Part shown: in pieces, positions 22,712 to 36,759 of the stretch | Numbering within the stretch: position 1 is the stretch's first letter | Layout: every line of letters starts with the position of its first letter | Source: Tubulanus polymorphus | Taxonomy: Eukaryota; Nemertea; Palaeonemertea; Tubulaniformes; Tubulanidae | NCBI RefSeq assembly: GCF_964204645.1 | Contig: NC_134026.1 | Location: 2,108,001-2,172,000 of the forward strand | Direction: 5' to 3' | DNA: 64,000 nt | Made by a program: the position numbers and the translations under genes | The notes under the pieces: generated by a model | Databases searched by the model: none | Seen by the model: only the letters and a program-made list of their open reading frames with translations | What the model was told of the DNA's origin: nothing

Positions 22712-25700
22712 ACATTTCTGTGCAACATCGTTAGCGATTATTGCACGTAGTAAGATCTTGCAATTGCAAATTGCCGGAAACTTCGACACGCATAAAGGCA
22801 CTAGCGTCTACCACGGGGTGACATTAAATTAATGGACGGCTTTTTAATAATTCACGACCTCTTCGCGGTATTAATGAAAATCGTCTTGGGAAGAAATTTC
22901 GTTCGATAGGTCATAATATCATCGTCGAGCTGGAAAAAAAGATAATTTCGGAAAACAGTCATGCGCTGAGAGAAACCCAAATATTTGCCTGCCTGCCTGC
23001 TGCGTGTACTGTGAGTTAAATAACCGGATATCGTTCTGAGGTGAAGCTAAACATCGATTCGATGACGTTACCAGTTTTAAATGTATAAAACTTTAATAGT
23101 ACATATAAAACTCCTAGAAATTCAATCGATGATAAATAAAGAATAATTTGGGGCTCAGCCATCGCACTAAGAGCCTCTGTATTCGCGGTACTATAAACTA
23201 TTTCCATATCGCACTCATTGAAAACATGTATTCTTCTTTAATTATATCTATACTGAAAACTCAATATTTTCTCGCGACGTTACTTCATTCAGTATGTATT
23301 CACATTCAGTACGATGAGGATTGTTCGTGTGTAATTTGGAAACTGACAATTGGAGAACGGCAAACACTCGGCTACTGTCTCCGGGTAAATGGAAAATACT
23401 CTTTGATTCGTAAAAAATATGCATAATGACAATCATGGATTCCTTTAATGTACAATAATACATGGTGTTACTTCGTCAACGCGAAATAAACATATAGCTG
23501 TGAATAAATCAGAAGATGTGACCACGCATAATGGGTTATTCATACTAAACGCATACAACTGGGTATCAACTGGATTCGATTTTTACTGCTAAAAAGAAAT
23601 CAAAATCAGTTGCCTATTGATATTCTACGGGTACAAATCTTCGTTCAAATTGAGGTATTTACAACCGGAAAGCTCGCTAGTAAAAATAAGACGTTACGAC
23701 TGAATATTTTAGCGCTAAAGCGATCTATCTAGAGACAATAAGAGATGACGTATTTCTGTTCGAATACGACGTCCTCGGGCCGTAAGAATTATAGACGTAA
23801 ATTGTATAATTATCTTCACTCGGCGGGAGTGTGATAAATACTATGTATTGACGGTTGGGCCTTGCAGTCGATGATTACTCCAGTGTATAATTTCCGCTGG
23901 CGGTTTAGTCACAAATGTAGATGGAGTATTGTTTGCTAAAAACAGTATAGACACCTGCTAAATTGATGAGTGTGAACAGGAATCTGAGGCGACAGTAGCA
24001 CTTTTTATGTTGCCGCGACAATTTGTTTGATCGATGGTGGTTTTTGCGCATTTGTTTCAATATCACTGGATTCACGGGGACACGATATAAGAAATCATCT
24101 CGTGTTGGATTCTAGCCGCTTGACCACACGGTTTCGGTGAACAATACTGAGCAATGGAAGCGGTGCGAATGCAGTGAAAGGATTCAACTGATGTCTTAAC
24201 CATATATGAGCATTATACGAAAGCGACCGAAAGGGCGATTGGAAAAATACTGTTTATTTCTATTCCGCGGGATACGAACGTTCAATGAACCGAGGATATC
24301 GTGGTTAAACGGGCAGAAGTTACCGATAATGATGATCGTGTAATTCAGATCCTGATCTACTTTTTGGTTAAACCATCTCATGAATCGGCAATTTGACGCG
24401 CAACCATTGAATAAAGCGATGGTCATTGCCAGCATTAGCGGCGATGAATTCAACATCTTCGTGAATTACGAATAAGTCGCTAGTGTAGATAACGGCATTA
24501 AGAACGTACTTGCAAGCCGTTACTTCACCGTTCAACTTGAATCGGGCCTTTCATGCTATTCGCTCGTGTTCGGTTTTTGTCTAATCAGATAACGCCGCAT
24601 TTTCTCGTGTCAGTGTGAGAAAAAGAATCTATCCGCGCCGTGACGCATATTAAAAACACGATCCATTTAAACAGGCTGCGAACATATGAATGCAAAATGT
24701 CATGGGTGGACATTGACGAAGACATTCCCGTTCGCCGAATAGCAGCAATTATATCAACTGGTTGCTGAGCGCTTATTTCTTTCGTCACGATGACCGCGAC
24801 AATGTGTACGATGGTGGAGAGCTCTTGTGGTTTGTAGATGAGTTCTTCACATGTAAATTGACGGCGCTCTTGCTGTCAAAGGTTGGATGAGAGTTTCATC
24901 TGAGAACATAATCAAATACGCAACTATAATTCATTGCCCTTTGTGACCTTTGTTAAAACAACCATAACGTGGAATCGGATTTTGAAGACCAGGTTTGAGT
25001 TTAGGTCAAAATATGGTCATCAAGCCGACCACCCTTGTTTTGATCGTACAAGCAGACGACAAGTACCTGAACAAAGAAAATCCTTTTTCATCGCGATTTC
25101 GCTATAATTCACTGTCTATTCCATTTCTATTACGTCTATATGTTTGTTCTTCTAAGCAGCCATAATGAAAAAAAGCTTATCGGGATTGTTAGTTTCACTC
25201 TCAGTTGCAGAACTATTCAATTAACGGTTTACTCGAACATGTATCCGATGTATAACGAGTAAGCCATCACCTGAGCTGGTCTTTTTTGTCTCTTTATCAT
25301 TAGATAGATTCTAACAAGACGGGGAGTCGCAAGGGATAATTGCTTTTCATGTAGGAAATCAATTTAACACGGTGACTTATCGAGAACTTGTCAGGACATA
25401 TAATAACAGCTAAGCGTCTGCAGTGACACTGAATTCCGTGCTGTGAATACAATCTCCTGTAAAGCGATATTCTAAATGGGATTTTTTTTCTGGCCAGCGT
25501 AAAAATCCTCGATCTCTGACGTATCAACGGAAAAATAATTCACACAGGGCCTAGTACGCATTCTTTCAAATTGATGGAAAACGTAAAATCAACCGTTATA
25601 CAGATCGGAAAATCGGCACAAATTTGAAAGTTTGAAAATAACGAAAAACGGTTAGAAGAAGACAGTACAAAATGATTGAGCAAAGCTAGTTTCATATCAT

Positions 25701-27300
25701 TAAATCAAAAATAACAAAGGCGTTGTCTCTCACGGTTAGAATAGAAAGATTTGTTTTGGTATTTCATGACATTTCGAGATCGTGTTACAACTTGCAGCGC
25801 AAATATTTCAGAGGAAAGCTTTCGGTTAATTAAAAAATACACAAAACGATCGCGCGAAGCTTCGAAGAAAACCGAACACCGTTGACCTTTCACGCAAGAA
25901 AATGATGAAACAACAAAAAATCTTCTCCACTCGCCGATTTTGATCGGTTGTAAAAAAACTGCCTTGAATCTCGGCGTGTTATTTCATGGAATGAGGAGGA
26001 TACCGACTGAAATATGTCTGATTGATCATCCTTGTGCTGTATTGCTGCGGCGAGACAAGAAAACCTCAAGTTCACTTCAAATATAGCTAGCAGCCACTGC
26101 CGTCTTTTAATCGAAGTTGCGAAGAGTTTAAGTGCGCACTAATGGCACATTTCACGATTAACCGACAGCGTCTCAACGCGATAAGAATGCGATAGCAATT
26201 CGAACTCGGTTTTCGCACGATTTTGACAAATGCTCCGGGAATTTCGGGCTACACCAAAGTAGCGTCGAGAACTTTCGTTTTTATTTTTTCAATGGAATTT
26301 GATATCCTGTTAGAGAAGATTGATAATTATCTCGTGTTCAATTAATCGTTATTTCATTTGTTCGAATGTGTGTTATGCGCTTGATCGGGGATGTGAATAA
26401 GGAAATGAAGTTCACAAAATGTAATTACTACCGATATCGTATTTCACGTAACCTGTCACTAGCAGCAGATCGCTGTCAACTGAAGAAATGTTTACCTCCT
26501 GTTCCACGCTCGCAGTTGATTAATAAGGGCGGCTCCGACAGTAAAATTGTTTAAATCTACTCTCAAGTATCCGGGGTCGATATGTTTTTCTAGCTTTCAC
26601 AAAAAGTCCGTCGCAGATTCGATCGATAACTGATTGATATTCGGTCGGTGTTTGCATCGGTAATTTACTCTCATTATGTTCTTTCTAAGGCTGAAATTAA
26701 AGCTGTTTTTCCACGAGATGAATCGCGTGTTTATTCCCCGCAGCAACTGTTTGATTGAAACCACATCGGTTTTCGTCAGCAAAAACCAGAATACGAGAGA
26801 GAAATCCCACTGCGAAAAATACTATTTGAAATTTATTCATTATACCACACAATATTGACGTAGAACACGCCTGATTTTTTTTACGTAGACGCGACGTTCA
26901 GCGGGTTTATTAACCTCCTCCAACGAGGTCTAATTCTCTACGGCCCAACGTATGAAACCCGATATGATTCGCTAAATTGTTTTATACGCGCGGTGATGCT
27001 AAATCGAATTTACTCAGGGGACCGATGCACGAGGGGAAATCATCCCTGAAGCCAATTCTACCGATGATTCAACCAACAGGTGAAGAAAATAAACCAATAA
27101 CCTTCTACTGAATCTCCTGAACCTGACCTTTTTTTCAGCGATAACTTTCGCAGTAATTCGCAGAACCTTTTCGATCTCATCTTAACATCATTCGAACTCT
27201 ATCATAACCTAGCGCTAGTATTCTTCGCAATCAGATCGAAAAAAAGGGTTTTGGTAAGATGTATATGGAGTTATTTTAGACATGAAATTGTTTTAAAACT
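22712..27300. other. Gene-poor interval
   Basis: I see no exon with supporting splice sites, no RNA gene and no clear repeat. Short frames such as minus 24456-24196 (86 codons, ATG start, hydrophobic N-terminus) lack further evidence. The interval may be intergenic or a long 5' intron of the minus-strand adhesion gene. Confidence 0.35.
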
Positions 27301-27307
27301 ACTATAC

Positions 27308-27465
27308 CTGATTTCAAAGTAACGACGAATGCGAACGTGTAAAATCCTGCTAAATTCCTCGGTTTGTTTAGTTTGTTGTTGGTACGTGGTGTTTGGTTTC
27401 GTGAGTACAAATTTCGTGTCGGATGCACCGATTTGTCTGTAACGCTATTCGAACGCTGCAACGCT
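27308..27465 (-). other. Candidate non-coding first exon with TATA box
   Basis: On the minus strand TATAAAAG (27500-27493) is followed about 30 bases later by a plausible start site, and a donor (GAAATCAG then GTATAG) ends the exon at 27308. It could be the promoter and 5' UTR exon of the adhesion gene, whose ATG exon at 21619 has AG acceptors just upstream. This link is inference. Confidence 0.3.
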
Positions 27466-27492
27466 GCTACTGGTGATGAACGCTTGACGCGG

Positions 27493-27500
27493 CTTTTATA
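27493..27500 (-). promoter_or_regulatory. TATA box (TATAAAAG, minus strand)
   Basis: Good TATA consensus at the right distance from the candidate exon at 27465-27308. Confidence 0.35.
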
Positions 27501-27657
27501 GCGTGACGTATACCACTCACTCGCACCGAGTTAAACGTACGGAAACAATACACTGGACGGCGGCGGAGTTGTTTTAATACCCGTTATACAGATTTTTGTT
27601 TTATCTGACGCCGTAACAATAAGTTTATATACATTGATAACTATGTATGCGTTGATT

Positions 27658-27840
27658 AAGGGGTTCTGTATGAGTCTATGTGCACTACGTCATCAATATT
27701 GGCGTTTCAAAATAACTATTACAATACACTGTATTTTGTGATTTAATTTCATAACTTTTATTTCATTTTTCATGAATTTTGATAATTATTTGTTTGGAGA
27801 GGATGTTCACTACGTCATCAATATATCGGGGCTATAGACA
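27658..27840 (+). repeat. Dispersed repeat, copy 1, with 20-bp direct terminal repeats
   Basis: TGCACTACGTCATCAATATT at 27681 recurs in direct orientation at 27806 (TTCACTACGTCATCAATATA). The same arrangement with alignable interior and flanks occurs inverted at 41515-41697. No coding capacity. Confidence 0.7.
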
Positions 27841-30800
27841 TAGCGAACATCGGATCGGAATAAGTCGACTGTCAAACCGGATGTTATTAATCAACAGTTT
27901 TTTTTGCTGATTTGTAAAGATATCCATCCGGTAGCGCGCACGGAAATTAAAATTGCATTTATCATTTTCTGCATATACGAAAATATACAAATCAAATCGG
28001 GAGAAAATTATTCATCATTCATTGGTCGAATTTCTGACGAGTATCTCATCAAAAAGGATGAAAAATTAACTCAAATTACATTTCCTTCCTTGCTTCCTCC
28101 TCACAAGACGCTTCCGCAACCAACCCTCGTTGACATGTTGAATGTAGTGGCTTCTTTAGAGTTATACTGCATACTGTTTCCGAATATAACTGCACCTTTC
28201 AATCATAAGCTTCCTAATTGTGGAATTAATTTCCGGATATTCTTCATGAGGATACACAACGAGCTACTGATTTCACAATGAACGAGTATCAGGTATACGG
28301 CATATATTTGGTTCATTCATATTACAAGCATTCGTCCAGGCGGCCGTGACGGTATATTCATCGAAATTACGCATACATTTTTAAAAAGATTGTTCAGCAA
28401 CCATTTTGCATGGTTACGCGGGTTGAAAGTCTGCTGTTAAATTATTCATATTCAGCTAATTTTGTCTCTACTGTACTGTCAAACTTTACCGACTGCTGTG
28501 AAAATGGGTAAATTTGAATGTTATGATGCAAATCTATCGGTGCAGCGATTAATCTGCGCTTCGATTGAAATAATTTAGTCCAATTTGCAAGAAAAATTTC
28601 ATGTTAGATATCAATCTGCAACATCAGCTAAACCACGCGGTTCGAGCGTATCATAGATGATATTATGACGACGTAATGAGCAGTAGATATATAGTCCGTC
28701 GTCAAAATTAGTTCATTTTCAATAAGCTTTGAATTGAATTTTTTGACTCCCGAATCCGTATACAATACTTTCATTCCTATACTCGGATATTGGTATTTAG
28801 TTGTCATAAATGATTGATTCATTTATGAAAGAGGTTCATTCAGATTTAGTTCCGATGTAGAAGAAATCGAACGAAGGACGACCAAGCGAAACTGGCGGAT
28901 CCTCGCCTGCCATACATGGAATCCTCGATTGCCAGAGTAACACCGCGGGTAACCCTTTGTTTAAAGATCTGGTAGACTAACACGTCTTATTTACCTGTTG
29001 ATGGATTCTGCCTTAATGGACAAACAAATTCATCAACATGAGCTGTCGCACAAGCGATTCTTTTTTCTCCATAAGAGAACAGCGCAGATCTCAGTCACTT
29101 CAGTCACGAAACTATGATCCCTTGGTAAAAGCTGGTCATCTGACAATTACCGTCTTTGCTCGTTATTTTGATACCATTCTGAACGCTGGAAATTACCCTG
29201 AGGCTAATTTGAAGACGTGCCATCCCGGTTTTATTAGCTGTTCGGCACAACAGTTACAGACTAACAGTAAATTGGCTTTATCAGCAGACAGTCGCAACCA
29301 GAGGTAGAAAAACCGAAACGGTTTCGCGTCTTTGAAGTCAGAGTAATTGTATTTACACGGGTGCGGCTATTCTCAATATTGTGATTATTGTTGACTTTAA
29401 ATATTTCCAGCATGTGTACTGCCCTTTTCATAATCTAAATGATCAACTCAGAGAATGTTCTATACCAGCCTTTTATATTTGACATGGGTTATTTCCTGCG
29501 ACTTGCCATTTTCGAAAGAAGCTTTAGTAATTTGGTTAGTTTCAGATGAAATGATTTATATAGTCGTTTTGACGCGACGGTAACCCCATCGCAGACGGTT
29601 ACAAGATGGCTTCAAGCTTATCGCAACTTTTTCCCTCAATCGTCTATCAATTTCGAAATTGATGTAATTACGAAATATTTCAACGGCGAATTTTCGCACA
29701 AAATCTCTCTTAATAACGACACGATGAATAATGAATAACCTTTGTACATGGATTGGGATCAAAGTACGACATAAATTCCTCGCTGAAACCTTGTTTGCTG
29801 CTCCTAACAGTCACGTAAAATCTCAAATAGCCGTCTGTGGAACACACTGCGCAGTAACTATAGTTTAATTCCAGATTTTCACGCTATGATAGATGATAAC
29901 TGATAATGCACATGTCACCGATAACGATACATAAGAGAATTCGATTGTAATTCACATAAATTATTGACTATCCGTTTCGATTGCCTGATTTCATATTTAT
30001 AACACTTGAGGGATTCATTTTTCAACTTCGCATGGTCTCTAAATCGTGACTACGTGTCAGCATTAATACTGGAACTCCTGCAAAAATTTAGTTCATTATT
30101 TTGAGCCAGAGCTAGAGAAATATGTTGTTTGCTTATTATTATTGATGTCCTTCAGGCTGTCAAACTGGTTACTTCGGATATTTACACAGTGGCTTGTTGA
30201 AGCCGGTGTTTTTTTCGATGGAAAGATCTTGTAACCGCGGTTTTTCTGTGATACTCGAACAGCGCTTCGAGACCGGAGCAACTACGTGTGAAACAGTATA
30301 GATAATTTCATCGAAATAATTCCATCGATACAGTTTTCGATGAACACCGATGGAGCGCGATATCATTTCGATACTAGCACATGAGTATCAATGGCATTGA
30401 ACTTATCGGAGGCCACTGACGATACTTTGACCGCGGGGAAAATTCGTTCGAAGTTTGTCCACATCGACGTCTCTCCTTTCCTTTGGGCCGGAGATTATGT
30501 GTCAATGAAAAGCATTGTAACCCGGGCCAAATATATAGATTTTTGATCAATGGATCTGCATCAGAGAAGTGAGATGCGTTGTAAGAGGTATCGCAAATCG
30601 TAGCTTATCAAAACAGCATCACCTCAACAAGTCTGGATTTAGAAGTATATTTTGATTAGACACCTAGCTGCTGGAGTTGGTGGAGTTCTTAACGCATAAC
30701 TGGAAATTTTTTCTTCATTTTGTGCCAATTATCAGTCTTTACCTCGTGGGGTTAAATTTAGCCTGCTATTCAACCATAAGTTATGACCCCGAAGAAATGA

Positions 30801-33800
30801 TCATAACAACTGGGTCTAGAGAATCCATTAGCATTTAGAAATCTCACTGCATGCGTCGAGACCCTGAACATGTCAATCGAATGATCGAATATTGACAACT
30901 CGGTATATTTCTATCAAACAGTTGCTTCATATCGACATGCGCCGCCGATTGACAATTTAATTTGTCATATTCATCATTCAAGTCAACATCCCTTGTAAAC
31001 TGACATCGAGAAAAGTCTTGGAAATATGAACTTCCTATCGCGAGACCTCTTAACAACCGTATAGCGCGAGGTTTTGTGGGCGCTAGCGACGGATACGCTG
31101 GTGTTTTTGACATGGTTTTAAGTAAAGATTGGTGCAGTAAGCCGAACGCTGATTAACTTAACGTATAGTACTTAGATAGAGAAGATGGGTTTCACCCAGG
31201 AGGATATTCTCTCGGGCATCTGTCGTGATGGAACCAAATGAATTGACTAATGGAACATTGTTTGATCAAAGGTGAAAGGCAAAGTTCCATTTGCAGATAG
31301 TCCATCATATAATTAACCACTACTGCTTGTCCATTAGTCCCGCTACTCGAATTTATAGTGATGATAATATAATTAGCATCTTCAAATTGATAACATTGAT
31401 TAGTCGCTGAAATTTGAATGGCCTTCGTGTTCACGTGTGATGAATACGTGCGATGAATCTATGAATTGTTCATTAAAATCTATGTAATAGAATCATATAT
31501 AAATGATGATGGGGAAAATGAGTATATCTACATTGTAAAATATATCGATAACTATTTTTTTCTGAAGTCTGGAAAGCCCGATAGAAATGTCAGTAATGAT
31601 TGAAATAATTGAAAACCACATAATACGGTGACTAGAATCTTCCAAGCAACGAAAATTACTGTCAAATCACAATGAACCAGTGGTGATTTAACAAACATAT
31701 ATTCGTCATAAAGTGCGCGTTGATATGATACTTTTCACGAAAACTGCGATGTATGAAGGACACTTTATGTGGTATATAAGTGGGAAAATAACACTCTAAA
31801 TATCCGCCGCCGCCTTCGCCTACGTTTTTTTTCGGTTGTTTCTTTTTTTTAAAGGGTGGTGAATATGACCATGACATAGCTGTCTGTATTTAGCTTTTAC
31901 GGCGGAGTATCGAAAAAATAGTGTGGATTTTTGAAATATCTAAATAAAACCATGCATATTTCTAACAGAAACGATGATTAGAGGAGGATTTCAGTCAGCG
32001 GCAAAAGAAAATTTGTTATTTCTACCACAGTAATGTACTACATTTCTCACTATTGGTTCAAACATTTTGGACACTCATTGGAGGAGAAATCCTAGCGGGA
32101 ATTAGTTCTAATGGTAATCAGAATACGGATTTATTGGTCACGAAAATGTGTGACTAATCAATCTAGGAATAAATATGAGGTTATTTGGGTACGTTCGTCC
32201 AGTACTATAGAGAAGATATATCGCCTGATGAATGCGATTACGAGAATAAGAGATACATTGATGAAAATTGCTGTGAATAAAACAACGACTTAATGGCAAT
32301 GCGACACATATCCTAAACTGGCAAGCACATATCTGATTACAAACAAATATCAGATGACGCTTGTATCCCATAAGGAGCGCACGAGTTGGTTGTTCGATAT
32401 AAAACCTGCGCTCAGTTAATAGCAGTTTAAGAAAGAGTTACTTTATTGTCGGTGAAACTAAAACCGAAATACAGCTTCACACTTATTGAGAAATGTGTAA
32501 AGAGCAAATATAGTCGTGAGAAGAAAATGTAATAGAAACGGTTAAGTAGAAAAAAAGCGTCGCAATTCTGTGAGTAATTGATCTATGATCGGCTAGATTG
32601 ATAGTTGCTTAAAGCAGCGCCGTCCGGCTCATTCTTAACGATCATACATGGACCTCCGGTTTTACTTAAGCAAACTCATTTTCTGATATTCCTGCTTCAA
32701 GAGACACAATATCACCCGATACGATATAGTTGTCTAGATGATTTAGCGTTAAATGATATGTTTGATAGATGGCCGAAATGAACTACTAGCGCGGCTATTT
32801 CTAGAGCTTCAAACGATACGAGAACTTTACAGGATAAAGTACCACAAAGCCGATATCGTATGACAACGCTGCATGCTGCAAGGGTCATTTGTGGTGGTTT
32901 GAGTACTTGTATATATTTCGTTTTATAGAGCACCATTAGTGATGTCACTCGAAAGACGTGCCGAGCCGTTCCGGACAATATTCAAGCATCGGTAGATTTT
33001 TAGAACTTCCGACTTTTAATCGAGCCTGAAAATATCAATCATTGACGTTACAATATGCCACTTCTCGGAGCGTCTCCCTCGGGTAAGGTGTGACCTTTAG
33101 TTCCAAATACTGACATTAATGTAGACTCGTGATAAGGAATTCAATTTATTCAGCGGATCCAACTGGCATTTTGTTAATCTACGTGTGCAAACACATCGAC
33201 AACAAAGTACATGCTGCACAATCTACTATATCATGAAATTATCGCTAACTTGCAGAGATTACTTATTTCTTAAATTGTTGTATGGAGAATGAGGGATGTT
33301 GTTCCAGACGTTTGGGAAATCTGACCGATGCAATATGCACGTTTTGCGCTTGGGTCTAAATGTCTACCTACTTCAATATATCCACACAGTCAAGCCTGTT
33401 AAGATCCCTTCAACATCTTGACTGGCAGTAGCTCCGATAATGGGAACATAACGCAGCGAAATAGACGGTCAACTTGGTACATGCGCGTACGTCGTTACCA
33501 AGAAATTGCGTTGGAAAACAATCACTATGAGGATTTATGTTCCCGTTAATGAAGACTAAAATACAGCGATTTATAAAACTACAGCATGTGGACCTCTTAA
33601 TATTCGTCACAATACACTCAACAGAATAGTAAAAATAGCCAGACTCCCATTTTTTTCCCCAGTATTCCATGACATTTAGCAATGTGACTGTGTTGAATAT
33701 ATCACTAGCACTATACACGAACTACTTTCATTCCCCTGGTTATAATTAATACGTTCGCGCATGAAAAGAGACCTTTTAGTAAATTGAGGAAGCACTATTT

Positions 33801-34664
33801 CTTGCTCGATGGCAGGCGCGATACATTATGTTTTGTTCGCCTTGGCTATAGACACCTGTCAAATTATGATCTAATTAGCCAACGCCCATTTGAGATTTGT
33901 TTTCTTACAATGGACGGCGCTGCAAATTCGGATTAATAATACACAGCGCTTGTATAAAAATGGCAAATCAAGCTCTCACAAAATGTCACGTAAAGCTGAA
34001 ATATCGACATGGAAATGAATGTGAATAGAATGTGAACATGATTTTCGTGTTCGGTCACATTATTCACAGCATCGTTAGAATATCAGTACCGGGTGTTTGT
34101 GGAAAATTAGTTAGTTTCCTAATCGTTGGTGGTAAGCTTTTTATAATCGGATGGGCTTATACCAACGTTAGGGATGACAAGGACCAAAACACGGTTGAAA
34201 AAAGTAACACTTCAAAAATATACTTTCTATCCACTTCAGTCCACAATTAATGGCTTAATTCACAAACTAACACAGGTACCTTTCGAAATAATCCAATTCT
34301 ATGTATGTTTCGAGTGATTAATCAACATTATTTTGAGAAATTAATTAATTTCCTTACAAATTTCGCCATTGGCCGCCATTTCTCTGTATTGCACATGTGG
34401 CATGATAAGACAAGGGGACCTACAAGGATTTAGATAAAACTTTCAAGACGAAACGACAATTTTTATTTTTGATGGTTTTCCAACCTATATTTCAAATCTT
34501 CGTGTTTTCCATTATAAATAATGAAATAATAAATTCTGGTAAAAGAAAAATGTGAATAAGTGTTGATTTCTTAATATTTTTCAATTTCGTCGTTTCGCTT
34601 CGTTAGTTTGTGCTGTTGTCCTGGCCTCAGTCCACAGGTGCCAGCACCTCCAGTAATTTTCAAA
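27841..34664. other. Gene-poor interval
   Basis: No supported exon or RNA gene. Frames of 80-125 codons exist (27904-28281 plus; 31113-30844 minus, ATG start; 29038-29307 plus, ATG start) but show no domain, signal peptide or consistent splice sites. Confidence 0.35.
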
Positions 34665-34823
34665 ATGGCAGCTGTTGACTCTACGGAAATTTACTCTCAC
34701 TTTACGGCCGATTTGCACATGGATTTAGATCGTCAGGTGAGGTGTTATAGGTATCAGACAAACTACGAATCTGTTGTGTGTCGATTACAACAAAAATTTG
34801 ACGGATATCTTAAGAGACAATGA
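34665..34823 (+). CDS. Candidate small ORF or first coding exon (unrecognised)
   Basis: An ATG in a strong Kozak context (AAAATGG) opens a frame that either runs 52 codons to a stop at 34823 or splices at a donor after codon 24 (CGTCAG then GTGAGG, 34736). The peptide begins MAAVDSTEIYSHFTADLH and is acidic and cytosolic in character. No downstream exon in matching phase was identified, and I do not recognise the protein. Confidence 0.25.
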   Translation: MAAVDSTEIYSHFTADLHMDLDRQVRCYRYQTNYESVVCRLQQKFDGYLKRQ

Positions 34824-35048
34824 AATGCCAGGCAAATTACTCGTCAGTCAAATTGGCTGACGAAGATTTCATACAAAAATGACCTTCCCATTCCTGACTG
34901 TGGTTTGTGAAAATATCCGATCGTGAAACTAAACCACAGACAGGTTACTGACTAGTGGAAAAGGAGTCCAGAATCTATACTAGATTACAAAGAAAAAGAA
35001 TTGTCGACTGATCAAATAAAACTGAATACACTTGAATTCATTATCTGA

Positions 35049-35054
35049 TTTATT
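35049..35054 (-). terminator. Poly(A) signal AATAAA of the Ly6/uPAR gene
   Basis: Minus-strand hexamer about 60 bases past the stop codon. Confidence 0.55.
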
Positions 35055-35114
35055 TATCTCAACGTTATTCGCCGCTTAGCTAGCCACCCGAAAATCATAC
35101 GCTCCCTCACGTTT

Positions 35115-36759
35115 TTAGCGGAAAATTACTGAAGTTATTGCAACGATGACAAATACGGATAAGATAGAGGGCGTATCAGTGAGGGATGCAGCGTTGCGGG
35201 TGCGGTCGTTACAACCATCCTCTGAGCAGCAGAACGATTGCGAGTAAGTGGTGTTTGGTAGTTTGCCCTCTACACAGTCACTAGCACAGGCCCTATAAAC
35301 AAACCAGTTTCCTGTGTCCTGATACGTAAAACCAATCTGAAACAAAGACGATTATGGAGATAACTTGGTTGGATTATCCTCGCTTGCCAGGGCTTTGGTT
35401 GCCTGCGACGATTATGAATAGTTCACCAGTCGTTTCTATTGATCTCGCGGCTTTATAGAAACTGCGTGATTTATTTAGGAATATACCAACAAGAGTATCG
35501 ACTAAGGAAACATATTTGCATATTCATACGGAAATAGATATTGGACGAGAATGTTTATTTTCTAGACACTTTTCCATACAATATGAGTATACTCATATGC
35601 TAAAGTACGTGTAATGATTAATATTTGTACACACGCCAAATTATGTATTTGTACACCTACATTCGTGATACCTTATAACACAACGGTGGACAAATATGAA
35701 TTTATTTGATAACGCGAATATCGATGACATCGTTTCGTTGTCAGATGTGGAAATTCTCATGTTTTTTAAATGTGTTTTTCAACCAATGGTATAGCTCAGA
35801 AAAAGAGACGTCTAAAAGATCGTAAAGAATAGATTATCTGAATTTGGTTCTGAGTGAGATCTAGAGAGTTTGAAAGAGAAAAGAACTGTTTGAAATGAAC
35901 TGATTTCAATTCGTTGATAAATAAGTGAAGCTCACGCAATATTGTAGCTTGTTTGTCAAGATTAAAACTTGTACAGGGGGAAAACGTTTACCTACCCCGC
36001 ATGTATCGTTCGGATTTTGACAAAGTTGAGGGGATACTGTGACATTTGGACTGGTAGCATTCTCACGTAAAAAGTCATCGATGAGACTTTCATTCGAACT
36101 GAGGTTTGAACGTAAAAACGTGCAGCCAACTGTCTGCTTTAAACCCATCTTCCTAACGTAGAGCAACGATGAACCTATCTCAGCGGCTGTCTGCTCTGTC
36201 AGATTGGAATCAGTCACACCGTAATAACAGTGATAACACGAAATTCCATAACAACCTACATTCAAGAAAAAGATCAGTGATATTCGGATAGAATAGAATT
36301 CAGTAGAATCTTCGTTATTGAACTTAGATATAGCAGCAGAAATCTAGGCTTAATCCATATTGAGATGATTTGGTTAATTTTCATACTAAATCTCTGAGTC
36401 ACGTTTAGCTTGTTTCATTAAAAAGTATACAGGGTCTTGTTCCACATTCCGAGTTGAGATTTGACTCTGAGTTAACCCATTGAAAATGAACTAACTTTTT
36501 AACTCACAACTGTGGAACTGGGTCCAGAAGTGTAATATGAATAACTCTATCTTCTTGGCAATTTCTTCTCTGAGATAATAACTAATAGGAAACTATAACG
36601 ACATGAGCGGTGTCGGTGCGCTTCAGTTTTCTTCGTCGTTCTTACTTTCCGAAGAATTTCTCCCTCAAATTTTTCAATTCGCAAAACTTTTCGTTTATAC
36701 ATACCAGAAATGACCCCAACGAGGGTAATCGCTAAACCGAATATAATCTTGGACGCCAT
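35115..36759 (-). CDS. Ly6/uPAR (three-finger) protein, probably GPI-anchored, three exons
   Basis: Exons (minus) 36759-36705, 36255-35996 and 35336-35115 join in phases 1 and 0 to give 178 residues. Exon 1 is a signal peptide (MASKIIFGLAITLVGVIS). The mature part opens with the LU-domain start SCYHCYYG and closes with the diagnostic CCSEDGCN. Several N-glycosylation sequons (Asn-x-Ser/Thr) lie in exon 2. The last 20 residues are hydrophobic and end at the stop, as expected for a GPI-attachment signal. A second donor reading in exon 2 (four bases downstream) would break the frame, so the phase-0 splice is chosen. Family members act at the cell surface as ligand-binding or receptor-modulating proteins. 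The specific partner is unknown. An AG just before the ATG suggests a spliced 5' UTR. Confidence 0.85.

Noticed and set aside
22138-22801. Long repetitive frames across the 21-bp array on both strands
   Set aside because: They exist because the unit length is a multiple of three. Starts are non-ATG or lie outside a gene context, and no splice or promoter signals support coding.
24196-24456. 86-codon minus-strand frame with hydrophobic N-terminus
   Set aside because: Could mimic a secreted peptide, but the cysteines and tail show no pattern and no neighbouring exon or poly(A) signal was found.
27904-28281. 125-codon plus-strand frame
   Set aside because: Starts with TTG, no domain, no splice sites, AT-rich composition like the surroundings.
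30844-31113. 89-codon minus-strand frame with ATG
   Set aside because: Reasonable start context but no signal peptide, domain, promoter or splice support. Length is within chance expectation for 64 kb.
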